This document shows, piece after piece, positions 1 through 6,195 of a stretch of 7,711 bases of DNA; within the stretch, counting starts at the first letter, position 1; the number at the start of each line of letters is the position of its first letter. The stretch spans positions 1 through 7,711 of the forward strand of contig JAGKVC010000155.1 in the NCBI GenBank assembly GCA_021152595.1, given 5' to 3'. A program made the position numbers and the translations under genes. A model generated the notes under the pieces. That model saw nothing but the letters and a program-made list of their open reading frames with translations, ran no database searches and had not been told where the DNA came from. Origin of the DNA: Clostridia bacterium (GTDB taxonomy: Bacteria > Bacillota > Clostridia > Oscillospirales > Ruminococcaceae).

Positions 1-2009
1 TTCCCATAGCGCGCATATTTGAGAGCTTCGCAGTTCTGGAATGCATGATCTCCGATGGATTCGATTGTATCCGGCAGATAGAGCAGCTCGGCTTTTTTCG
101 CACCGCTGAACACATTTTTACCGATATTGGTGATGATTCCGCCATTTTCCGGATCACTGTTCTCAATCGAAATCACGCGGGTTTCCCAGATATGCTTGAA
201 CGGACATTTGTCGAAATCACACATCTCGCCGCTGCCGATCACTTCCAGCAGACCGTTTCGATATAGAATTCCGACAATATTGCTGCCTGGGCGGTTTGTT
301 TTCGCATCTATCTTACCCAGTTGTCTGATTTCAACCATGATCTCGCTGTCAGGGAAGCCTTCTGCTGCCTGAGAGGGGAGTTCCGGATCTTCGACAGGAG
401 GTGGCTCGACAGGCATAATCTCCTTCACTTTATTGACTTTTGATGTGCTGTTGATTATGGCCGGTGCTTCGTCGTCCGAGAATTCGATTGCCTGTGTGAT
501 TGTCTGCACGCAGTTCAGAACCTCAAAACTGCGCTTTCCGGCGGTTATGGAATTCGCTCCGTTTTTGAAGACCACTTCATATGTATGCTCTCCGGGAATT
601 GCATAGAATTCATTTATAGAATTATTGATCGGAATCGAATAGGAGTCCTCATCAAGATTCAGAAATGCGGTATAACCTGCCGGTGCGTTCTTGATTTGAA
701 TAACAAACGTCGTTTGGTAGGCGAAGTTCGGGCAGGGCTGACGATACAGCTTGATATTGCTGTACGGTCCGCTGACATTGATCGGGACATGAAAATCGCC
801 GACATGATAGGTCACTTCAAAGAAGTCGATTTCTTTTTCCCAGTTGAATTCTTCTAATAGTTTCACGCCTTCCAGTTCAATTCCGACGCCGACCTTTCCG
901 AAAATCTTGGCACCCAGATCAATACCGATATCAAGACCGTGGTCACAGGCATGAATCGCGAGTCCTTCAGGCGCTTCTTTCGGCTTGAAAATTAGGCTTC
1001 CGGATTGCAGTTTGCCGTCTGCATCTGCCGCTTTCGGGACCGACATCAATTTTGCCGTGATGTCAAGCTCACCGCCGATTCCGACTGCTAGCGTGATGAT
1101 TTTTGCAAAGGACAATCCGATGGAAAGTTCGGTTTCAACCTTGACTTCGCCCTGAACACCGTTGTCCTTATTGAGTTTGATCGGCTCGATCTGCGCGATC
1201 GGTTTTGTTCCTTTATCACTGTCATAATCAATACCAAGTACCATGTGATGTGTCCATCCGAACAAGAACTGCATATTCAGTTCAGCAGAAAGATCAACAG
1301 CGATTTCAATTAACAGTCCGGGAATATTCGTCGCAACCGTTGCGTAGAAAAGATGCGGATCTGTCGTCGGATTGATTGTACTGAACGGTTTCGGTCGCAA
1401 AGCATTGATATCTGTCGGATCAATTTTATATGGTGATCCTGCTTTTCCTTCTGCTAGAGTAAGTGTGGATGTAAATGTTGCAGCAAGGTTGAAGTCCGCC
1501 CAGAACTGCGCACGTACTCTTGTCATATCCTTGTAGCAGTTATAGTGCAGTTCAGTTGTATAACTGATTTGGGCTTCTATTTTGAACGACTCATCTTCCG
1601 ACTCATATATTTTGAATGATTTGGTGACAGAATCTTTTATCGTAGAGGTTTCAGGCTCTGAGGTTATATTTCCCCAGACTTCTCCTGCCTGATCCATGAT
1701 CTCCTGAAATTTGCCTGGCGCATCAGCCGCGTCACTGAGATACTCCTGCATAAACTCCTCTGTCCACGCCGGATCTGAAACGGTGACTGAATCCGAATAG
1801 TCAACGAGCGTCTCGATCTTAATGAATTCAAACATTTCACCGATATCCGCTTTCGGATCTGCGGTAACGGTTGCTGTGCTTCCGTCCACATCAACATCTT
1901 TTACACGAATCGAGATAATATCCTCGTCTGTCGGCTGAATGTAGAAGAAATCGCCCTTTTCCAGTGTCCGGATGCTTTCGTCGATATGCTCGAACACATA
2001 GACGTTCTG
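1..2009 (-). pseudogene. BspA-type leucine-rich-repeat surface protein, downstream part after a frameshift (runs off the left edge)
   Basis: This frame is open without a stop from 2009 to the left edge (about 669 codons). It has no start codon or ribosome binding site of its own, and an in-frame TGA at 2010-2012 sits directly upstream, so it is the continuation of the gene that starts at 2689. The first part (about 2006-1000) is beta-rich and I recognise no named family in it. About 740-510 resembles an Ig-like beta sandwich (segments NAPAGYTAFLNLDED and GEHTYEVVFKNG). A proline- and glutamate-rich linker follows (VEPPPVEDPELPSQ, about 410-370). From about 340 to the edge the pattern is that of a BspA-like LRR domain (LRR_5 type): a cap with NGLLEVIGSGEMCDF, then repeats such as LPDTIESIGDHAFQNCEAL. 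Such domains usually act on the cell surface in binding or adhesion. The remaining repeats and the C-terminal anchor are outside the window. The LRR assignment is firm; the role is inferred. Confidence 0.82.
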
Positions 2010-2689
2010 TCATAGTCCGCCGAGGCAAGTGTATTGGTATCGCCGGTATGCTCCGCAATTACTGTATCCTCTGATAAGACGATGAAGTTTGTGGTTTCGT
2101 CCTCGTCGAAGTTTACGACCTGATCCGCATTGAAATCCCCGGCAGTCGTATCGAGGATTTTCTGCATATCCCGTGTGTGGCTGTCAATCGTGTACGGATC
2201 ACAGATTGCAAGTCCGAGATTGTTGACGAGCTGTGCCTGAATCAGGTAGTATTCCGGCAGCGCGGACAGATTTGCCGTCAGCTTGGTCAGCACATAGTTT
2301 CCCTCTGCAACATCTGCTTCAAGCTGAACGGTATTCGAGGGATTGTCCTCATCAATGAAGGTAACGCGCAGTCTGCATGCGTAGTTCTGAGAGGTAACTG
2401 CTGTGACAGTGCCGGTTGTGTCATCAAATCGGAGATTGGTGACAGATGCGTAGGGTTCAAATGCGGATGCCTGCAAATTCTTGACGGTTCCGTTCGTCTG
2501 GGTGTTTTGATCTGCAAGATATCGTGCAAATGAGTTTTTTCCGACAACACCGCTGTCAGCGCTTGGCTGTGACAATGCAGTCGTCGGTTCGGGCGTGTCC
2601 GGTGAGTTTCCGATCGGCTGTGAATCCCTCAGGATCACAGAGGTACAGATCACCGCACTTAGGATGAATGAAATGCTTTTCTTTAACAA
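1901..2689 (-). CDS. Exported protein, N-terminal part of the frameshifted BspA-type LRR gene
   Basis: I chose the TTG start at 2689-2687 because a strong GAGGAGGT ribosome binding site (2703-2696) lies 6 bases upstream. A GTG at 2740 gives a longer frame but would sit at the predicted transcript start with no binding site. The protein begins MLKKSISFILSAVIC, a short basic and hydrophobic signal peptide, followed by a Pro/Ser/Thr-rich stretch (about residues 24-48), then a beta-rich domain. Residues 185-196 (DFNADQVVNFDE) fit an EF-hand-type calcium loop, with D, N, D at positions 1, 3, 5 and E at 12. The genuine reading ends at about residue 227 (SADYD). The roughly 36 residues after that, up to the stop at 1901, are out of frame: they are rich in Ser and Arg, while the other frame at the same place reads NVYVFEHIDESIRTLEKGD, which suits the domain. 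A well-placed promoter lies upstream. Function is unknown beyond export and probable surface location. Confidence 0.8.
   Translation of the reverse strand: MLKKSISFILSAVICTSVILRDSQPIGNSPDTPEPTTALSQPSADSGVVGKNSFARYLADQNTQTNGTVKNLQASAFEPYASVTNLRFDDTTGTVTAVTSQNYACRLRVTFIDEDNPSNTVQLEADVAEGNYVLTKLTANLSALPEYYLIQAQLVNNLGLAICDPYTIDSHTRDMQKILDTTAGDFNADQVVNFDEDETTNFIVLSEDTVIAEHTGDTNTLASADYDRTSMCSSISTKASGHWKRAISSTFSRQTRILSRFV
2004..2012 (-). other. Frameshift point in the LRR protein gene
   Basis: Reading the minus strand, the upstream frame ends sensibly with GAC TAT GAC (to 2009), and the sensible downstream frame resumes with AAC at 2006. Only two bases (2008-2007) lie between them, so one base appears to be missing. 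The simplest repair is an A-run of three shortened to two (AGAAC from AGAAAC), giving SADYDRNVYVFEH. There is no slippery heptamer here, so programmed frameshifting is unlikely. The cause is either a true mutation or a sequencing/assembly error. Confidence 0.8.
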
Positions 2690-2695
2690 TGTTTT

Positions 2696-2703
2696 ACCTC
2701 CTC
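2696..2703 (-). promoter_or_regulatory. Ribosome binding site that fixes the TTG start at 2689
   Basis: The minus strand reads GAGGAGGT, followed by 6 bases (AAAACA) and TTG. This is close to perfect complementarity to the 16S rRNA tail and decides the start codon over the GTG at 2740. Confidence 0.85.
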
Positions 2704-2749
2704 TATTTATTGCAGTTTTGCAGTGACATCCACAAGGCACTACAAATAG

Positions 2750-2778
2750 ATTATATCATTTTCCGGTTGTACTGTCAA
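2750..2778 (-). promoter_or_regulatory. Sigma-A-type promoter of the LRR protein gene
   Basis: On the minus strand a perfect TTGACA (2778-2773), a 17-base spacer and a perfect TATAAT (2755-2750) are present, with a TG one base before the -10 (TGATATAAT, extended -10). The predicted transcript start is near 2743, giving a leader of about 54 bases before the TTG start. The leader contains a tandem TTGCAGT direct repeat (plus-strand 2710-2716 and 2718-2724), of unknown meaning. Confidence 0.85.
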
Positions 2779-2836
2779 GTTGAATAATCTATGATCGTGC
2801 ATCTGAAAAATTGGAGATTCATGCAGCTTTTTTGTA

Positions 2837-2865
2837 TTGACAATCGCGCAGATCTATGATACAAT
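2837..2865 (+). promoter_or_regulatory. Sigma-A-type promoter of the 215-residue membrane protein gene
   Basis: A perfect TTGACA (2837-2842), a 17-base spacer and TACAAT (2860-2865), with TG one base before the -10 (TGATACAAT). The predicted transcript start is near 2872, about 26 bases before the ATG. It faces away from the LRR gene promoter; the two -35 boxes are 58 bases apart. Confidence 0.85.
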
Positions 2866-2897
2866 AATGTTAATCTGACCTGAGAGGAGGAGACAAA

Positions 2898-3545
2898 ATG
2901 GAGTTTTTAGAGGGTGTATTATCTGTTATTGTCGGAATTGTCGGCGGTATTATCGCCGGTGTCGGGGTTGTGATCGGATTTACGGTCGGAGCTGTATTTC
3001 GGATTCTGCGCTATCTGATCGGTGACCTGATCGGGCTTTTTGTTCCGTCGCTAAAATACAAGATCAAACTGAAGCGGATGCTGCGGCATGCGGACGACGG
3101 AAAGGATGCAAAGCTGCATACCGGCGTTTTCGGCAAATACGAGATGAAGGGTTCAGAATTCGACGCACTGTTTTCCGGAATGAAAGCCTGCATCGAAACC
3201 TTCGGCAAGCAGAAGGATCAGCGCGGTGCTGTCCTGAACAGACATCCGGAGCTTGCAGCGGTTTTCGCGCAGTACGATCAGCTTTTCGGTGCATTCCAGA
3301 AGCAGTTTTATCTGTCCGCTGAGACGGTCAAATGGAAAACGGTTGATGTGTACAACTATAACGGCATTCTTGCATTTCCTGTCCTGAAAAAGGCATATGA
3401 GGGGATGAAGACACTGACCGAACGGCAGCAGGCGGTTCTGAACGGTGCGGTTGCCGATGAGGTCAGCGAGCTGGAGCTGATCCAGAACATGACAGAGGAG
3501 ATCATGCTGGCGGATCCGCCGGAGCAGACACAACAGATGCAATAA
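2898..3545 (+). CDS. Membrane-associated protein of unknown function with a glycine-rich N-terminus
   Basis: The protein has 215 residues. The start is well supported: AGGAGG at 2885-2890 lies 7 bases before the ATG, with a near-consensus promoter upstream. Residues about 4-50 are strongly hydrophobic and glycine-rich, with Gly at 6, 13, 16, 17, 21, 23, 27, 31, 42 and 46; this GxxxG-like spacing resembles a glycine zipper and could form one or two membrane helices. There is no clear signal-peptide cleavage site, so it probably stays anchored. A basic stretch follows (KYKIKLKRML, 53-62), which suggests that the rest faces the cytoplasm. Residues 63-205 look soluble and mostly helical, and the C-terminus is Gln-rich (PPEQTQQMQ). 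I recognise no enzymatic motif. It is a single-gene unit: its own promoter at one end and a terminator 3 bases after its stop. I do not assign a function. Confidence 0.85.
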   Translation: MEFLEGVLSVIVGIVGGIIAGVGVVIGFTVGAVFRILRYLIGDLIGLFVPSLKYKIKLKRMLRHADDGKDAKLHTGVFGKYEMKGSEFDALFSGMKACIETFGKQKDQRGAVLNRHPELAAVFAQYDQLFGAFQKQFYLSAETVKWKTVDVYNYNGILAFPVLKKAYEGMKTLTERQQAVLNGAVADEVSELELIQNMTEEIMLADPPEQTQQMQ

Positions 3546-3547
3546 GA

Positions 3548-3577
3548 AAACGGCAGGGATTTGAGTCCCTGCCGTTT
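3548..3577. terminator. Bidirectional intrinsic terminator between convergent genes
   Basis: A perfect 12-bp stem (AAACGGCAGGGA with TCCCTGCCGTTT) encloses a 6-base loop. The plus strand is followed by a T-rich tract (TTTCTGTTTACTTTTT counting the stem end), and the minus strand by TTTTCTTATT. It therefore suits transcripts from both sides: the membrane protein gene ending at 3545 and the cellulase gene ending at 3582. The whole convergent intergenic gap is only 36 bases. Confidence 0.93.
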
Positions 3578-3581
3578 CTGT

Positions 3582-5924
3582 TTACTTTTTCAGAATCAGC
3601 CGCTTGAGCAGTGTTGCATCGCGGATGTCAATGCATTTGTCGCCGTTGAAATCGAACTGTGCAGCAATCTCTGCGGTTTCAAACGGCTTTTCTGTCAGCA
3701 AATGCTGATAGAGCCGCTTGAGCTGTGCAGCGGTATAGACCTTGTCGGGCTTTGTGCCGTCCGGCTCGGTACCGCCGACCAGCTTCCCGTCCGCGTAGAC
3801 GCAGATATTGGGGCAGCGCTTCGCAAGATCGACACCGCCGACGATATTGTCATAGTCTTCGCCGATATCCTCCATGCCCTGCAAGCTCCAGTCATTGGAG
3901 GGATCCCATTTATCACCGTAATACATGCCGATAATGAGCTGATATTTTTTATTGGAATTTGCGATCGCATAATCCGGCCAAGCGATTTCGATATAGTAGA
4001 TATCATCCTTGTACTGCTGCGGCTTGGAGCAGACAGCTTCGCGGTCATCGACCTCAGTCTGCACCTGATCGTAGGTTTTTTCCTGAACAAAGTTTGCAGG
4101 AATACCGGTGTTCTTCTCAAATTCCTTGATGCTGAAATAATAGCGGATCGAAAGATCGGTATGCGGTTCGAGTGAATCCGTATTGACAAAGAATGTCAGC
4201 TTTGTGACACCGGCGCCGGTAGCTTCGGGGGAGTCGGTGTAATAGCCGGATACCCAGAAGTCATTGCCCGAGAACAGATCATTGTCGTCCTGCTTTTCAG
4301 GCGGCGGAAAATCCGGTGTCGGCTGCATGGATTCATCCCCGTAGCGCAGATAGAGACCTGCTGCCGCGCCGACAAATGCCGCATTGTAGTCGATCGTCAC
4401 CTCATTGTCGATCCAGTCGTTTGTTGTATCGCTGTGCTTGTCATTGGAACGCGGACCGCCGACGAGCGCTCCCCAGAGCACATGTTTATGCTCACCGGTA
4501 TCCTCCGCCATTGTCAGACCGGAAGCTGCACGGTGATGCGGATACTTGGCAGAATTCTCAGAATAGCCGACGACATAGCAGCGATCGAGCGGATTGTCTC
4601 CGAGCAGATATTCCATCTGACCGAGCGCCCATTCCGAGAAATGATAATCCTTTTGTTTGGTATCGTAGACATCCTTGCCGTTCTGGTATTTATCATAGAC
4701 AAGTGCGGTGAACTGTGCCGCGGTGTTATAGCGCGCCGAGCCCCATTCATCGAGCCAGAAGTATCCGGCAGCGGTATTTTTGCCGACCTCGCCGGTGATA
4801 TAGCCGTTGAGCGCTTTTGCGGTCATTTCCCAGAAGTTGAGCTTTTCATACTGACCTCTGCCGATTGCGACGCGCGTTTCCTCACAGATTTCGGGATACT
4901 GATCCTGAATTCTGCCAAAGACGATTGACACGCCGTTCCACATATCATTCCAGCAAAGGACATATCCGGGCGGCGCATAGTAATCATCATATTTCAGCGC
5001 CTGATCCAGATACCAGTGATTCTCTGTAATGAGATAGAGCCAGCCTGCTGCAAAGCAGAAATCGTCTTCCCATTTGCTTGAGGTATAGAAGGACGCAGGA
5101 CCGTCCGCGCCCTTTCCGACAGCCTTGTCATTCGCCGCAGCGAAATTGAACAGCGCCTTTGCATAGTCGAGACACTTCTCGGCGTATTTCTTATCCGTAT
5201 CAAGGAAGTTGTAATAGTTGATTGCAAGCGCCGCGGCTGCTTCGGATACATCATCGGTTGTCGGCAGATCGGCAGTCGCAAAGAAAGCCGGACGCTCCAT
5301 TGCGTCAATTTCAGGAGCCTGCCAGTATTTGTGATCGACGGCGCCGTCTCCGACCTGATAGCAGAATGCTATGACATCACCCTTGTCGTCACGGAATGTA
5401 CTGCGCATGAAATAGTCGCAGAAATGCCGCAGGATCGTTTCGGTATGCTCCTGTTCGCCGATTGCTTCATAGGCATCGCGGAATTCATAATAGCCCCACG
5501 AAACGACGGATGCGGCATAGGCTTCCGGCAGACCGAATTTGACATGGTCACCGGCATCGTGATAGCCGCCGGAGACATCAATCGTTCCGTCGCCGTCCGG
5601 ATCGAGAATATCTGCATACTGCTTCATGAACGCCGCAGAAAGATTCGTTCCGCCTGTCTTGGGATCATAGGGCTGGAGCGGAACCTTTGCGTCATAGATG
5701 TGGCAGTCTCCGCGCCACGGAAGGCGGCTTTCATTTGTTACGCCGACGCCGCACATATTGGCATCGTAGAAATAGAGAGAATACTGGAGCAGCTTTGCAA
5801 AGTTTGTCTCCGGCTCCTGATAGTCAGCTTTATGCGGCAGGGCGGTCGCAGCGGCAGGAAGCTGAACCGTGCCGAAGGCTGCCGCCGCCGCAAGCAGCAG
5901 CGCAATTGTACGTTTTCCTTTCAT
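3582..5924 (-). CDS. Secreted cellulosomal endoglucanase, GH9-CBM3-dockerin
   Basis: The protein of 780 residues should hydrolyse beta-1,4-glucan bonds in cellulose outside the cell. I start it at the ATG at 5924, preceded by AAAGGAT (5937-5931); an in-frame ATG at 5969 lies at the predicted transcript start and has no binding site. Residues 1-28 form a signal peptide (LLLAAAAAFG, likely cut after ATA). Residues about 41-529 are the GH9 catalytic domain: YHDAGDHVKF holds the catalytic base region (D123, D126), HHR (463-465) is the conserved histidine motif, and NDWIDNEVTIDYN holds D503 and the likely acid E508. After a proline-rich linker (about 530-547), residues about 548-718 look like CBM3 (WDPSNDWS, 673-680; ICVYADGKLV), possibly of the CBM3c type that helps the catalytic domain. 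Residues about 720-780 are a dockerin whose second repeat is clear (DFNGDKCIDIRDATLLKRL) and whose first calcium loop is degenerate. Dockerins bind scaffoldin cohesins. The order GH9-CBM3-dockerin is a well-known cellulosomal one. Confidence 0.96.
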   Translation of the reverse strand: MKGKRTIALLLAAAAAFGTVQLPAAATALPHKADYQEPETNFAKLLQYSLYFYDANMCGVGVTNESRLPWRGDCHIYDAKVPLQPYDPKTGGTNLSAAFMKQYADILDPDGDGTIDVSGGYHDAGDHVKFGLPEAYAASVVSWGYYEFRDAYEAIGEQEHTETILRHFCDYFMRSTFRDDKGDVIAFCYQVGDGAVDHKYWQAPEIDAMERPAFFATADLPTTDDVSEAAAALAINYYNFLDTDKKYAEKCLDYAKALFNFAAANDKAVGKGADGPASFYTSSKWEDDFCFAAGWLYLITENHWYLDQALKYDDYYAPPGYVLCWNDMWNGVSIVFGRIQDQYPEICEETRVAIGRGQYEKLNFWEMTAKALNGYITGEVGKNTAAGYFWLDEWGSARYNTAAQFTALVYDKYQNGKDVYDTKQKDYHFSEWALGQMEYLLGDNPLDRCYVVGYSENSAKYPHHRAASGLTMAEDTGEHKHVLWGALVGGPRSNDKHSDTTNDWIDNEVTIDYNAAFVGAAAGLYLRYGDESMQPTPDFPPPEKQDDNDLFSGNDFWVSGYYTDSPEATGAGVTKLTFFVNTDSLEPHTDLSIRYYFSIKEFEKNTGIPANFVQEKTYDQVQTEVDDREAVCSKPQQYKDDIYYIEIAWPDYAIANSNKKYQLIIGMYYGDKWDPSNDWSLQGMEDIGEDYDNIVGGVDLAKRCPNICVYADGKLVGGTEPDGTKPDKVYTAAQLKRLYQHLLTEKPFETAEIAAQFDFNGDKCIDIRDATLLKRLILKK

Positions 5925-5941
5925 GATCTCATCCTTTCTCT

Positions 5942-5964
5942 GACTGACCGGAAGGCGATCAGTC
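5942..5964 (-). promoter_or_regulatory. Stem-loop at the predicted 5' end of the cellulase mRNA
   Basis: The minus strand reads GACTGATCG, loop CCTTC, then CGGTCAGTC: a 9-bp stem with one G-U pair in RNA. It lies just after the predicted transcript start (near 5967) and ends 4 bases before the AAAGGAT ribosome binding site (5937-5931). It could protect the 5' end of the mRNA, influence translation, or, as DNA, act as an operator. Which of these applies cannot be told from the sequence. Confidence 0.6.
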
Positions 5965-5973
5965 TCCATTCTT

Positions 5974-6002
5974 ATTGTACATGAAAATTGGCGATTTGTC
6001 TA
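5974..6002 (-). promoter_or_regulatory. Sigma-A-type promoter of the cellulase gene
   Basis: On the minus strand TAGACA (6002-5997), a 17-base spacer and TACAAT (5979-5974). It is a little weaker than the other promoters in the window: the -35 has one mismatch and the extended -10 TG is not correctly spaced. The predicted start near 5967 gives a leader of about 43 bases. Confidence 0.7.
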
Positions 6003-6055
6003 TGCAGGAATTGCGGTTTCATGATGCTGATTTCTCAGATTAAGTCAAGTTTCGT

Positions 6056-6077
6056 CGGTATGCACAACAAAATACCG
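6056..6077. repeat. Inverted repeat CGGTAT-N10-ATACCG between the cellulase and sensor promoters
   Basis: Perfect 6-bp arms at 6056-6061 and 6072-6077 with a 10-base centre. It lies upstream of both divergent -35 boxes (54 bases from the cellulase -35, 22 bases from the sensor -35), where an activator could bind. Arms this short can also occur by chance. Confidence 0.35.
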
Positions 6078-6098
6078 GTAAAATTTTACAGAAAACTG

Positions 6099-6127
6099 TT
6101 GAAAACAAAGATAATTTGTGCTATAAT
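6099..6127 (+). promoter_or_regulatory. Sigma-A-type promoter of the sensor gene
   Basis: TTGAAA (6099-6104), a 17-base spacer and a perfect TATAAT (6122-6127), preceded by TG one base upstream (TGCTATAAT, extended -10). The predicted transcript start is near 6134, giving a leader of about 60 bases to the ATG at 6196. Confidence 0.8.
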
Positions 6128-6130
6128 AGG

Positions 6131-6145
6131 TTATCAGGATGATAA
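6131..6145. promoter_or_regulatory. Candidate operator at the sensor transcript start
   Basis: A perfect inverted repeat TTATCA-GGA-TGATAA immediately downstream of the -10 box and overlapping the predicted transcript start. A repressor bound here would block the promoter. The arms are short and AT-rich, so the assignment is tentative. Confidence 0.35.
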
Positions 6146-6195
6146 ACAATTGTATGGATGATACGCAAAATCCAAATGAAAGGCAGGGATATCAT

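Noticed and set aside
1664..1897. Minus-strand open frame of 77 codons in a third frame of the LRR gene
   Set aside because: It lies wholly inside the continuous downstream LRR frame and its composition (many Arg, Ser, Gln) is typical of an out-of-frame reading.
2004..2012. Programmed ribosomal frameshift joining the two halves of the LRR gene
   Set aside because: The junction (GAC AGA ACG) has no X-XXY-YYZ slippery heptamer and I see no pseudoknot-like structure just downstream, so a mutation or sequence error is more likely.
2177..2533. Plus-strand open frame of 118 codons opposite the LRR protein N-terminal part
   Set aside because: The minus strand carries the promoter, ribosome binding site and signal peptide; this frame is a shadow.
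3153..3542. Minus-strand open frame of 129 codons opposite the membrane protein gene
   Set aside because: It starts at the edge of the terminator and runs antisense to a gene with a strong promoter and ribosome binding site.
3561..4175. Long plus-strand open frame of 204 codons opposite the cellulase gene
   Set aside because: It is antisense to the CBM3 and dockerin coding region, whose protein is clearly recognisable. It begins inside the terminator hairpin, and its openness follows from the codon use of the true gene.
4434..4928. Plus-strand open frame of 164 codons opposite the GH9 catalytic domain
   Set aside because: Antisense shadow of a conserved enzyme; no independent start signals.
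5331..5984. Plus-strand open frame of 217 codons opposite the N-terminal half of the GH9 domain
   Set aside because: Antisense to the signal peptide and catalytic motifs of the cellulase, with no ribosome binding site evident and no family-like content.
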